Source: Myxococcus sp046520405 (GTDB lineage: Bacteria; Myxococcota; Myxococcia; Myxococcales; Myxococcaceae). From it: 64,000 bases of DNA. Below are positions 27,822 through 38,632 of this stretch, in pieces. The translations under genes were made by a program, and so were the position numbers. The DNA lies in contig JBKGHI010000008.1 in the NCBI GenBank assembly GCA_046520405.1, positions 23,009 to 87,008 on the forward strand, written 5' to 3'. The notes beneath the pieces are model-generated. The model searched no databases. It saw only the letters and a list, made by a program, of their open reading frames with translations, and was not told the DNA's origin. How positions within the stretch are numbered: position 1 is the stretch's first letter; each line of letters begins with the position of its first letter.

Positions 27822-28787
27822 ATGAAATCCATCCGCATCTCCCAGCTTCTCGAGGACCACGACTACGACTTGCGGCTGGTGCTCGTCGCCGGCGGCGGGG
27901 GGCTGTCTCGCTCCGTGGTGTCCTCGCGCATCCAGAAGCCGGGACTGGCGCTTGCGGGCTTCACCGAGCACCTTCACCCGCATCGCGTGCAGGTGTTCGG
28001 CAACACGGAAATTTCGTACCTGGCCACGCTGCCGGAGCAGCGGCAGCACGAGGCCCTGGCGCAGCTCTTCGGGGAAGAGGAGCTCGCGTGTGTCGTGGTG
28101 ACCAAGGACCTGGAGATTCCCCAGGCCCTCATCTCCGCGTGTGAAGGCGCGGGGCTGGCGCTGATGAAGACGCCGCTGCTGTCCAGCGAGTTCATCATGC
28201 GGGTGCAGACCTTCCTGGAGGAGGCCCTCACCGAGTCCAGCAGCCTGCACGGGGTGTTGATGGACGTGTTCGGCGTGGGCATCTTGCTCCTGGGCAAGAG
28301 CGGCATCGGCAAGAGCGAGATTGCCCTGGACCTGGTGATGCGGGCCCACCGCCTGGTGGCGGACGACATCGTGGACGTCACCCGCCGCAAGGGGGCCGTC
28401 TACGGGGCCGGCAACCCGGTCATCAAGCACCACATGGAGATTCGCGGCCTGGGCATCATCAACATCAAGGACCTGTTCGGCGTCGCCGCGGTCCGCGAAC
28501 AAAAGAAAATCGAGCTGGTCATCGAACTCCAGGAGTGGGACCCCCACCAGGAGTACGACCGGCTGGGCGTGGAGGACAAGCACCTGCAGATTGTGGGGGT
28601 GGACATCCCCCTGTCGGTGGTGCCCGTTCGTCCGGGCCGCAACATGGCGACCATCATCGAGGTCGCCGCGCGCAATCAGTTGCTAAAGCTACAGGGCCAC
28701 CACTCGGCGAGAGAGTTCGCCGAGCGGCTCAATCGGGCCATCGCCGAAGGGGCGATGCGCCGCACCCTGGGAGAAGAGGTCGAGTGA
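27822..28787 (+). CDS. hprK: HPr kinase/phosphorylase
   Basis: 321 residues from ATG at 27822 (MKSIRISQLLEDHDYDLRL). The N-terminal DRTGG-like domain (about 1-130) includes VQVFGNTEISYL. The C-terminal kinase domain has Walker A LLLGKSGIGKSEIALDL, the acidic LVADDIVDV, and the HprK signature region MEIRGLGIINIKDLFGVAAV. The enzyme phosphorylates and dephosphorylates a Ser of the PTS phosphocarrier HPr. Its stop overlaps rapZ by 4 bp (GTGA). PTS EIIA, EIIB and EIIC genes lie 33 kb further on rather than next door. An upstream ATG at 27663 lacks support. Confidence 0.95.
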   Translation: MKSIRISQLLEDHDYDLRLVLVAGGGGLSRSVVSSRIQKPGLALAGFTEHLHPHRVQVFGNTEISYLATLPEQRQHEALAQLFGEEELACVVVTKDLEIPQALISACEGAGLALMKTPLLSSEFIMRVQTFLEEALTESSSLHGVLMDVFGVGILLLGKSGIGKSEIALDLVMRAHRLVADDIVDVTRRKGAVYGAGNPVIKHHMEIRGLGIINIKDLFGVAAVREQKKIELVIELQEWDPHQEYDRLGVEDKHLQIVGVDIPLSVVPVRPGRNMATIIEVAARNQLLKLQGHHSAREFAERLNRAIAEGAMRRTLGEEVE

Positions 28788-29647
28788 CCGCCCCCGCGAA
28801 ACAAATCGTCATCATCACCGGGATGTCCGGCTCCGGTAAGTCCACCGCCATCCGCGCGTTGGAGGATTCGGGCTTCTTCTGCATCGACAACCTGCCGGTG
28901 CTGCTCTTGCCCAAGCTCACGGAGCTGGCCGGAGGCGGCCACTTCGAGCGCATGGCGCTGGTGGTGGACGTCCGTGAAGGCGTCTTCCTCAAGGACGCGC
29001 CCCGCATCCTCGCCGAGGTCCGCCGCGCCGGGCACCAGGTGGAAGTGCTCTTCCTGGACTCCAGCGACGACAGCCTCATCCGCCGCTTCAGCGAGACGCG
29101 CCGCCGCCACCCGCTGGCACCCAACGGCACCGTCGCCGAGGGCATCAAGGCGGAGCGCCAGGCGCTACGTGACTTGCGCGAGCTGGCCGACCAGGTCATC
29201 GACTCGTCCACGCTGAACGTGCATGACTTGAAGCGCATGGTGCAGGCGCGCTTCAGCCCGGAGCCCGCCGCCGGCCCCAGCCTGTCCATCATGTCGTTCG
29301 GCTACCGCTACGGCGTGCCGCCCCAGGCGGACCTCGTCCTGGACGTGCGCTTCCTGCCCAACCCGTACTTCGTCCCGGAGCTGAAGGGGCTCACGGGCAA
29401 GGTGCCGAAGGTGGCCGCCTACGTGCTGGAGCGCGAGGAGACGCAGCAGTTCCTCGAGAAGGTCGTGGACCTCTGCCGCTTCCTCTTCCCTCGCTACCAG
29501 AAGGAGGGGAAGGCGTACCTCACCGTGGCCCTGGGCTGCACCGGCGGCAAGCACCGCTCCGTCGCCATCGCCGCCGAGCTCACCCGGCGCCTGACGGACG
29601 AGGACACCCGCGTCCAGCTCTGGGACCGCGACATCGAGAAGGAATAG
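28784..29647 (+). CDS. rapZ: RNase adapter / nucleotide-binding protein RapZ
   Basis: 287 residues, GTG at 28784 overlapping the hprK stop. Walker A IITGMSGSGKSTAIRALEDS, FCIDNLPVLLLP, VDVREGVFL, then C-terminal SFGYRYGVPPQADLVLDVRF, LPNPYF and the YLTVALGCTGGKHRSVAIAA motif. All are family hallmarks. In Escherichia coli RapZ controls glucosamine-6-phosphate synthase through small RNAs; in deltaproteobacteria the target is unproven, but linkage to hprK and PTS genes is usual. Confidence 0.95.
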   Translation: MTAPAKQIVIITGMSGSGKSTAIRALEDSGFFCIDNLPVLLLPKLTELAGGGHFERMALVVDVREGVFLKDAPRILAEVRRAGHQVEVLFLDSSDDSLIRRFSETRRRHPLAPNGTVAEGIKAERQALRDLRELADQVIDSSTLNVHDLKRMVQARFSPEPAAGPSLSIMSFGYRYGVPPQADLVLDVRFLPNPYFVPELKGLTGKVPKVAAYVLEREETQQFLEKVVDLCRFLFPRYQKEGKAYLTVALGCTGGKHRSVAIAAELTRRLTDEDTRVQLWDRDIEKE

Positions 29648-29649
29648 CG

Positions 29650-29682
29650 CCGCCAAATTGCAGCGCGGCTGCGTGGCGGTTT
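29650..29682 (+). terminator. Terminator of hprK-rapZ
   Basis: CCGCCA (29650-29655) pairs with TGGCGG (29674-29679), with an inner GCAGC/GCTGC stem, followed by TTTGCTT. It begins 3 nt after the rapZ stop. A weaker related copy (TTGCAACTCG...GCGTTGCGGTTTG) lies after the next gene at about 30430-30465, showing that the tandem duplication included it. Confidence 0.6.
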
Positions 29683-29723
29683 GCTTCAGTTGAATGACAG
29701 ACAAAATGTCTGTCGGGTTTTGG

Positions 29724-29751
29724 AAGGGATGGGGTTGAATCCCCATCCCTT
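29724..29751 (+). promoter_or_regulatory. Leader hairpin, copy 1
   Basis: AAGGGATGGGG (29724-29734) pairs perfectly over 11 bp with CCCCATCCCTT (29741-29751) around TTGAAT, ending 21 nt before the lipoprotein ATG. No T tract, so it may be an RNA stability or translation element rather than a terminator. Confidence 0.55.
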
Positions 29752-29772
29752 TCACACCCCTGGAGCTCCCGC

Positions 29773-30378
29773 ATGCGATTCCTCAAGTCCGCTGTCTGGT
29801 TTTGTGCCGCTGCGTCATTCGCCGCCTGTAGCGCCCCTGACGAGACGCCGGAGCAGACCGGGCTGGCGCAGCAGGCCGCCGCGCTGACCACCGGCACCAC
29901 GCAGGGCTGCACGTACTCCATCACCGCGGCGACCGTGCCCGGCACGGTTCCTCCGAAGTACAGCGTGACGGTGTCGCGCGCGGCCTCCAGCACCTGCCCC
30001 TGGCCAGAGGCGAGCGTGACGCTGGATTCGGGCTCCTACGCCTTCCCCGCCCGCGCGCTCCTCGCGAACGACCTGGGCCTGGCCGTGACGTACACCGGCA
30101 AGTATTCGCCCAGCGGCAGCTCGCCTGTCTCCTGCGACGTGCGGCAGATCGACCCGGAGACCCTGTCCGTGGTGCGCAGCTCGGGCATCGCGGTGTTCCT
30201 GGGTTCGGGCAGCATCTACAGCTGCAACCTGGACCAGACGGACGGCGGCGCGACGCTGGTCGTCTACGGCACGAAGGGCGGCCGCATCTATGGCGAGACG
30301 GGCAGCGGCAGCAACTACGTCGCCACCTACTACGACTTCTTCACCACCACCACGGCGCCTGTCTTCTACGCCTACTGA
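29773..30378 (+). CDS. Small lipoprotein, tandem copy 1
   Basis: 201 residues. Signal peptide with lipobox FAACSAP (Cys19). The mature part has a short Gln/Ala-rich linker and a beta-rich domain of about 155 residues with a pattern shared with the next gene: GCTYSI, SRAASSTC, DVRQIDPETLSVVRS, LDQTDGGATLVVYGTKGG and a closing NYVATYYDFFTTTTAPVF. Two paired Cys residues are conserved between the copies. No family recognised and no enzyme motif. Shine-Dalgarno CTGGAG. Begins a transcript separate from rapZ, judging by the terminator between them. Confidence 0.8.
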   Translation: MRFLKSAVWFCAAASFAACSAPDETPEQTGLAQQAAALTTGTTQGCTYSITAATVPGTVPPKYSVTVSRAASSTCPWPEASVTLDSGSYAFPARALLANDLGLAVTYTGKYSPSGSSPVSCDVRQIDPETLSVVRSSGIAVFLGSGSIYSCNLDQTDGGATLVVYGTKGGRIYGETGSGSNYVATYYDFFTTTTAPVFYAY

Positions 30379-30503
30379 GTCAAGTCATACGCGGTTGGGC
30401 TGGACCCAGGTGGCGGCAGGGAATGGCACTGCCAAATTGCAACTCGAATGCGTTGCGGTTTGCTGCGGTTGAATGGCGGACGCGGACTCTGTCAGCTTTT
30501 GAA

Positions 30504-30527
30504 GGGGTGGGGACACGTCCCCATCCT
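30504..30527 (+). promoter_or_regulatory. Leader hairpin, copy 2
   Basis: GGGGTGGGGA (30504-30513) pairs with TCCCCATCCT (30518-30527), with GU wobbles and a CACG loop, ending 20 nt before the second lipoprotein ATG. Primary sequence and loop differ from copy 1 while the stem and its distance to the start codon are kept. Confidence 0.5.
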
Positions 30528-30547
30528 CTCCGCCCTGGAGTCCCGAC

Positions 30548-31150
30548 ATGCAAGTCTTCAAGTCCGCCGTCTGGTGTTGTGCCGCCGTGTCCCTGGCCGC
30601 CTGTGGTGCCCCCGACGCGTCTCCCGAGCAGGAGGCGCTGGCGCAGCAGGAGGCCGCGCTCGTCACCGGCACGACGGGGGGCTGCACGTACACCATCTCC
30701 TCCGTGCCGGTGCCCGGCTCCATGCCTCCTGCCCTGGACATCGTCGTGACGCGCGCGGCGTCCGGCACCTGCGCCCATGGCGCGGGCAGCGTGACGCTGG
30801 GACGGTCCTACAACACCCCGTACCTCGCGCTCCTGGCCAACAGCCACGGCGTGGCCACGGCCTTCTCGTACAAGCCCACGCCCAGCGGCAGCTCCATGAA
30901 TCGCTGTCAGGTGAACCACGTCGACCCGGCGACGCTCGGCATGGTCCGCACGCACGACATCGTCGTCATGTACGGAACGAACCATGTGAATACCTGTGCG
31001 CTGGACCAGACGGACGGCGGCTCGACGCTGGTCGTCCATGGCACGAAGGGTGGCCCGCTGCCAGGTGAGGTGGGCAACCGCCCCAACTACGTGGCCACGT
31101 ATTTCAACTTCTTCACCAGCACCACGGCGCCTGTCTATTACACCTACTGA
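30548..31150 (+). CDS. Small lipoprotein, tandem copy 2
   Basis: 200 residues, paralogue of the preceding gene at similar length. Lipobox LAACGAP (Cys19). Conserved blocks: GCTYTI, TRAASGTC, VNHVDPATLGMVRTHDIV, CALDQTDGGSTLVV, HGTKGG and NYVATYFNFFTSTTAPVYYTY. Divergence lies mostly in the middle (GSVTLGRSYNTPYLALLANS). Function unknown. Same leader hairpin and CTGGAG ribosome site as copy 1. Confidence 0.8.
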   Translation: MQVFKSAVWCCAAVSLAACGAPDASPEQEALAQQEAALVTGTTGGCTYTISSVPVPGSMPPALDIVVTRAASGTCAHGAGSVTLGRSYNTPYLALLANSHGVATAFSYKPTPSGSSMNRCQVNHVDPATLGMVRTHDIVVMYGTNHVNTCALDQTDGGSTLVVHGTKGGPLPGEVGNRPNYVATYFNFFTSTTAPVYYTY

Positions 31151-31168
31151 GGAGGCTGCGGTGCGAAG

Positions 31169-31201
31169 GCGCCTCAGCTCGACTCGCCCAGGCTGAGGCG
31201 C
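31169..31201. terminator. Bidirectional hairpin between convergent genes
   Basis: GCGCCTCAGC (31169-31178) pairs perfectly with GCTGAGGCGC (31192-31201). It sits just after the plus-strand lipoprotein stop (31150) and overlaps the end of the minus-strand gene (stop 31174-31176). Confidence 0.5.
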
Positions 31202-32181
31202 TTGCTGCCCACGCCGTTCTTGTCCGCGAAGGCCGCCGTGCGCTCGCGGTTGAGCTGGGCCAGCGCGTCGCGCTCCACCGTGCTGCCCACGTCGGTCCGG
31301 TTCTCCAGCGCGAAGATGCCGCCGCTGCCGTGGTGCTGCTGGGCGGACTGGACGGCGCCCTCCAAGTCCCGTGCGGACACCCAGTACTCGCCGTTGACGG
31401 GGTCCTTCACGCGGAACAGGTCATCCGACGTGTCGGCCGTCCCGTTGCTGTTGATGCCGTCGATGGTGACCCAGTGGAGCTGCCCCGGTCCGCTGCGCTG
31501 CTGCTCGGGCGCGAGCGCGCCGTTGAGGATGGCGTTGGAGTCCACCAGCGCCATGCCGAACTGTCCCGCCTTCAGCGCCTGGCTCGTCGCGGCCGCGTTG
31601 AAGTCGGCGAAGCCGTTCGTGATTTCGATACCCAGGCCTCCCAGCGCGGTGGACATCTCCTCCGGCGTGGCGCCGTCATCCAGGTTCACATCCACCTTGG
31701 AGGTCGTGGACCGGGGACCGCTGACCGCCGCCGTGCTGGCTCGGACGGATTCGCGCTCCTGCTTCTCGCAGAGGCTGCCCTTCGTCACGCTGCGGCTCGC
31801 CCGGCTCAGGAAGGCCAGCGTCGCCTCGCCACAGCCCGTGTCCGAGCGCTGTGCGATGACCGACGCCGTGGGCGCCCAGCCCTTGTCGGCCTGGGCCTGC
31901 GCCGCTTCATTCTCGGGCGCCAAATCTCTCAGGAAGGGCAGCTCGCTGATTCCCGTGGCGTCCGGCACCGCCAGCCGAGGCACGCCCTTGGGCGTGGGCT
32001 TCGTGTCCTGGAAGGCGTCCCGCTCCGGAGGCCGCGTCGCCGGGAGCGCCGGGCTGCTCACCGGGCGGGCGAGCACGGCCTCCACCGGCCCACGGGCGTC
32101 CGGCTTGGACAGGGATTCGAACTTCGAGGCCGTCACTGCCTGACGCGCTGAGTTGAACATGCTGAGGACAGTCTTGGTCAC
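31174..32181 (-). CDS. Papain/C39-like cysteine peptidase-like protein
   Basis: 335 residues. GTG at 32181 follows GGGAGGG by 6 nt, which decides the start. The N-terminal 110 residues are Pro/Ala-rich and probably disordered, with no signal peptide. The C-terminal domain shows a plausible catalytic set: Cys117 in DTGCGEATLAFL, His236 in QLHWVTIDGI and Asp260 in RVKDPVNGEYWVSARDL. This order is that of C39-like and papain-fold peptidases. It could be a protease, a toxin-like effector or a cross-linking enzyme; no immunity or partner gene is adjacent. Divergent from the kinase-TPR gene with 116 bp between the starts. Confidence 0.72.
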   Translation of the reverse strand: MTKTVLSMFNSARQAVTASKFESLSKPDARGPVEAVLARPVSSPALPATRPPERDAFQDTKPTPKGVPRLAVPDATGISELPFLRDLAPENEAAQAQADKGWAPTASVIAQRSDTGCGEATLAFLSRASRSVTKGSLCEKQERESVRASTAAVSGPRSTTSKVDVNLDDGATPEEMSTALGGLGIEITNGFADFNAAATSQALKAGQFGMALVDSNAILNGALAPEQQRSGPGQLHWVTIDGINSNGTADTSDDLFRVKDPVNGEYWVSARDLEGAVQSAQQHHGSGGIFALENRTDVGSTVERDALAQLNRERTAAFADKNGVGSKRLSLGESS

Positions 32182-32297
32182 GGCGGACCCTCCCGAACGA
32201 CCTTCGCCTGTTCCCATTATCCGAGGCATGTGTGTGTTGTTGCGCGTGAATCCTTCATGGGCACAGGAAGTCGCGCGCTTCCCGGTACAATTGCGCC

Positions 32298-35066
<2,769 letters not shown>

Positions 35067-35085
35067 GGACGGGAGGCGGTGCGGC

Positions 35086-36632
35086 TTACGGCGTGGTGAA
35101 GAACGAGCTGAGGGTGTCCGCCACGTGGTAGGGCAAGTCCTGGAACAGGGTGAAGGGCTTGCACGTCACCTCGGAGTTGGGGCTGTCCAGGGCCGTCACC
35201 TTCACAGCGTAGGTGGCGTTGGAGGCCAGCAGCCCCGTGGGGATACGCACCTCGGAGGCTGTGCCCGGCAGGAGGAAGTGAGCCTGCGGCATCAGGATGT
35301 AATTGCTGGTGTTGAGGCGCTGGAGGCTGACCCGGTAGGCATTGGGCGCGCCGGTCGCGGGTGGCTGCCAGGAGATGGTGGGGCTGGTGTTGCTCACCCC
35401 TCGCTGGGTGGTCGCGGACAGGCCGTCAATGGCTAGCGCGCGCACGGGCGTCAGCTTGGGCACGATGGGCGCCGCGACCAGGTTCTCCAGGTAGTCCGCG
35501 CTGGAGATGTTGCCACTCAGTCCGCGAGGCGTGCCGCCACTGCCACCGGGGGGGACTTCGAGGGTGCGGAACGAGTAGTTGGCATGACTCACCATCCGCC
35601 ACGTGGAGGGATAGGGATTGCCGTACGTCAGGTCGTCCGTCAGGGTGTAGGACGCGCCGACGGGAAGCACGAATCGGAGGGCCTCGCCCGAATACCCCAC
35701 CCAGCTCGCCGTCGGGCCGTGCGCCGCGGGGTGGACGTAGAACTGGGAGGTGTTTGGCTCCGCGTCGGGGTGAATGTCCTGCGCGTGGGAGATGTAATCG
35801 CCCAGCCGCCACTCCAGGGAGAAGTCAGAAGTGGGGACGGGCTGCAGGGCGCCGCTGATGTTGAGCGGGAGCGCCCAGGCGGGGTCGTACTCGATGGCTG
35901 GCAGCTCCAGGCTCCGGACGATGGTCTCGCTCACCAGCCGTCCACCCGACGGGAGCAGGTCCCCGTGGATGTCCGTGAGCTGGTTCACATACAGGCGATC
36001 TCCCTTCCCGTATTGGAATGCAGGGAAGGTGTTGGGCAGGTTGTAGGCATACCCAGGTGCATTGCCGAGCTCCGTTTGTCCTGGCGCGATGTATGTGTCG
36101 AAGTCCACATCCGCCGCGACATCCAGTTGCCTCGAGACGAGCTGGATCCGGCTGCCCGCCGTGTATGCAACGCGGTCCTGCCAGGGTGAGAGGTTCGTGA
36201 GGCTCAAGGACACGGGGACGTCGTACTGAGAGGAGAAGACGGTGTCCTCCCGGCCCAGGCGGTCCGTGCCCACCTCGATGTGCCGTTCGTCGGTGATGAC
36301 ATAGGTGTTCCCGGTCTTGAGGTAGAACTCACCCTGCGGAACGCCCGTGAAACGGTAGCCCCCGGCGTGGGGTGCCCCCGTGACCTGGGTGAAGCCGCTG
36401 CCCGTCTGCACGAGGATTTGCGGGGGATTGGACGACATGTCCTTGCTTCGGATGGCGACGCCCACGGAGGTGTGGAAGCGCTCGGTGTTCGTGACGAGCA
36501 CGTCACCGGAGCCATCAGTCAGGGACACGGGTGCTGGGCTGCCCTGCAATGACTCACCGCTTTGCGGTTCGCCACCGGTGCAGCCAGACACGACAACGAG
36601 ACACACGCCACCCCAAGGCGATGCACTCGCAT
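35086..36632 (-). CDS. Tandem lipoprotein paralogue A (signal-peptide frameshift as read)
   Basis: About 515 residues when repaired. ATG at 36632 starts MRVHRLGVACVSL, the same start as its two paralogues. The frame then breaks near 36591-36598, and the mature protein continues in the other frame from SGCTGGEPQ. One missing base restores the lipobox. The mature part has an N-terminal region (TERFHTSVGVAIRSKDMSSN, YYLKTGNTYVITDERHIEVG), a middle domain (WVGYSGEALRFVLPVG, TYGNPYPSTWRMVSHANYSF), and a C-terminal fibronectin-III-like segment (SPTISWQPPATGAPNAYRVS). It closes with LSSFFTTP. No enzyme motif; surface protein of unknown function. Confidence 0.82.
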
Positions 36633-36734
36633 GATGTTTCCGTACGGATTTACTGCGGTGTTGCCGGCCCGCGCGGATGGTCCTGAAATTGAGTGGCGAC
36701 TGCAACCCTGGATTGGCTTGATAAGAACTAATTC

Positions 36735-36750
36735 TCGGATGAAGGCTATC
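36735..36750 (-). promoter_or_regulatory. Shared upstream element, copy before paralogue A
   Basis: TCGGATGAAGGCTATC on the plus strand (GATAGCCTTCATCCGA in reading direction), 103 bp before the ATG at 36632. It matches the elements before paralogues B and C at 14 of 16 and 13 of 16 bases. Probably a promoter or activator site. Confidence 0.5.
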
Positions 36751-36790
36751 GCTCCTGCTGAATTCTGGAGTGAATACGGACGGAGCCGGT

Positions 36791-36824
36791 CCGTCCCCGG
36801 CTGAATGCGCGCAGTCGGGGACGG
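36791..36824 (-). terminator. Hairpin after paralogue B
   Basis: CCGTCCCCG (36791-36799) pairs with CGGGGACGG (36816-36824), 13 nt beyond the paralogue B stop at 36837. It separates the B and A transcripts. Confidence 0.5.
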
Positions 36825-36836
36825 GTGGCAGTTCTG

Positions 36837-38450
36837 TCACGGCGTGCTGAAGAGGGAGCTGATCGCAGACGCGGAGGTCGTCGGCAGCAGGTCGCGCGTC
36901 TGGTTCGGCGCGCGCGTCACCTCGAAGTGGGGGCCGTCGATCGCCGTCACCCGCACGTTGTAGATGGCGCCGGGCGCCAGGGTCCCCGGCGGGAACCGCA
37001 CCTGGGTCTCCGTGCCCGGCAGGAGGAATCTGCTCCGCGTGAGCCCATTGGCGATGGTCTCATTGTACTGGAGGAGGTCCACCCGATACGCGGTGGGCGC
37101 GCCGTTGGCGGGCGGCTGCCAGGAGATGACGGGGCTGGAGTTGCCCACCACCCGCTGAGACGTCGCCGGAATGCCGTCGATGGCCAGGTTTTGAGGCGGC
37201 GTCAGCGTCGGAGTGATGGGGCTGGTGACCAGGTCCTCCAGATAGTCGGAAACCGAGATGGAGCCAGTCAGGCTCCGCGGCGTCCCCCCGACGCCAGGCA
37301 GTGTCTCCGCGCTGCGGAACGAGTAGGTGGCCGTGCCCACCATGCGCCAGGTGGACGGGTAGGGATTTCCGTACGTCAGGTTATGGGCAAAGTTGAAGGA
37401 AGCGCCTTGAGGGAGTGTGGCGAAGAACACTTCACCGGAGTAGCCAACCCAGCCTTCCTCGGGACCATGGGCCGAGGCATCGATGAACAACGTGGGCGTG
37501 CGCGCCGTCGCGGTGGGGTGAACGGCCGAGGCGATGGACGCGAAGTCGCCCAGACGCCACTCCAGCGAGACGTTGGACGTGGGGACCTCTTGCATGGCGC
37601 CGTTGATGACAAGCGGCGTCACGCCGTTGGCGGTGAAGTCCAGGGCAGGGAACGCCAGGCTTCGCACGATGGTGTCGGCGGTCAAGGCCTGCCCGTTTGC
37701 CATCACCCCCTGAGAGACGCCCGAGACTTGATTCACATACAGGTCATCACCCCTGGTCGCCTCGAAGACAGGGAGCGTGCCCCCCATGAGGCCCAGCGTC
37801 TCCGCGTTGGTGGTGTTCAGGCTCGTCGCGCCCTGTGCGACGAGGTCGTGGATGCCTGCTTCGTCCCAGACACCCAGATTGCCGGAGACGAGTTGCAGGC
37901 GGGAGTCGCCGGGGAACGCCCCGTTCGCCCGCCAGGGCGCCAGATTCGTGAGGTTGAGCTCCAAGGGAGTGGTGGCGTGGTCGGTGGAGACGGCATCCGC
38001 CCGTCCCAGTTGGTTTACACCCAGCTCCACGTGGCGCTCGTCCGTGACGAGGTAGGTAGGTCCCGTCTTCAGGTAGTACTCACGCTCGGGGACGTTGAAG
38101 AACCGGTAGCCGCCACCGTACGGTGAGCCCGTGATCTTCGTGAAGGTGTTGCCATTGAGGACGTGAATTTCCGGAGGGCTGGCCGACATGTCGTACCCCC
38201 GGACGGCGACGCCCACCGAGGTGAAGTAGCGCTGGGTGTTCATGACGAACACCGTGCTGGTGCCGGGGATGTCGAGTTCCTCCGCCTGTGCGCCATCTCC
38301 CGAGGGGGCTCCATCCCCCGTGGAGTCGACCTGCTTCACGGGCGTCAGGCCATCTTGCATGTCATTGGCGGTGCCGGTTCCTTCTTCGGCACATCCCGTC
38401 AAGACGGCACACATCGAGACACATGCCAATCCAAGGCGATGCAGTCGCAT
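36837..38450 (-). CDS. Tandem lipoprotein paralogue B (intact)
   Basis: 537 residues, the only undamaged copy of three. MRLHRLGLACVSMCAVLTGC gives the lipobox with Cys20. An acidic linker follows, then VFVMNTQRYFTSVGVAVRGY, EREYYLKTGPTYLVTDERHV, a middle domain with RGDDLYVNQVSG and WVGYSGEVFFATLP, and a fibronectin-III-like end (SPVISWQPPANGAPTAYRVD). It closes AISSLFSTP. Similar over the whole length to A and C. No catalytic signature. Followed by a hairpin and preceded by the shared upstream element. Confidence 0.87.
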   Translation of the reverse strand: MRLHRLGLACVSMCAVLTGCAEEGTGTANDMQDGLTPVKQVDSTGDGAPSGDGAQAEELDIPGTSTVFVMNTQRYFTSVGVAVRGYDMSASPPEIHVLNGNTFTKITGSPYGGGYRFFNVPEREYYLKTGPTYLVTDERHVELGVNQLGRADAVSTDHATTPLELNLTNLAPWRANGAFPGDSRLQLVSGNLGVWDEAGIHDLVAQGATSLNTTNAETLGLMGGTLPVFEATRGDDLYVNQVSGVSQGVMANGQALTADTIVRSLAFPALDFTANGVTPLVINGAMQEVPTSNVSLEWRLGDFASIASAVHPTATARTPTLFIDASAHGPEEGWVGYSGEVFFATLPQGASFNFAHNLTYGNPYPSTWRMVGTATYSFRSAETLPGVGGTPRSLTGSISVSDYLEDLVTSPITPTLTPPQNLAIDGIPATSQRVVGNSSPVISWQPPANGAPTAYRVDLLQYNETIANGLTRSRFLLPGTETQVRFPPGTLAPGAIYNVRVTAIDGPHFEVTRAPNQTRDLLPTTSASAISSLFSTP

Positions 38451-38566
38451 GAGTTTCCCTTTGGTTGATTGAGGGCAGGGACGTCCCTGGGGGGACGCTT
38501 ACGCCGGAGTTTGGGGAACTCAGGTGGATGCTGCAACCCGGTTGCCACGGGGGCGGGAAATGGTTC

Positions 38567-38582
38567 TCAAATGAGGGCTATC
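38567..38582 (-). promoter_or_regulatory. Shared upstream element, copy before paralogue B
   Basis: TCAAATGAGGGCTATC on the plus strand, 117 bp before the ATG at 38450. It differs by one base from the copy before paralogue C. Confidence 0.55.
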
Positions 38583-38619
38583 TCTCCGCCAGGGGTTCGC
38601 GACGCGCCCTGGCGGAGAG
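38582..38619 (-). terminator. Strong hairpin after paralogue C
   Basis: CTCTCCGCCAGGG (38582-38594) pairs perfectly over 13 bp with CCCTGGCGGAGAG (38607-38619). It starts 13 nt beyond the paralogue C stop at 38633 and abuts the upstream element of paralogue B. No T tract. Confidence 0.6.
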
Positions 38620-38632
38620 CAGGTGCCTTGTC

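Larger units (their letters stand above)
29648..31150 (+). repeat. Tandem duplication of a small lipoprotein unit (about 750 bp each)
   Basis: Two diverged copies, about 29648-30378 and 30425-31150. Each has a GCCAAATTGCA start, a GCGGTTTGCT tract, a 5-prime leader hairpin, a CTGGAG ribosome site and a lipoprotein gene of about 200 codons. Coding and leader parts were copied together. Confidence 0.75.

Noticed and set aside
36825..38126. A 433-codon plus-strand frame opposite lipoprotein B
   Set aside because: Composition is that of an antisense shadow; the minus frame has a lipobox and matches its paralogues.
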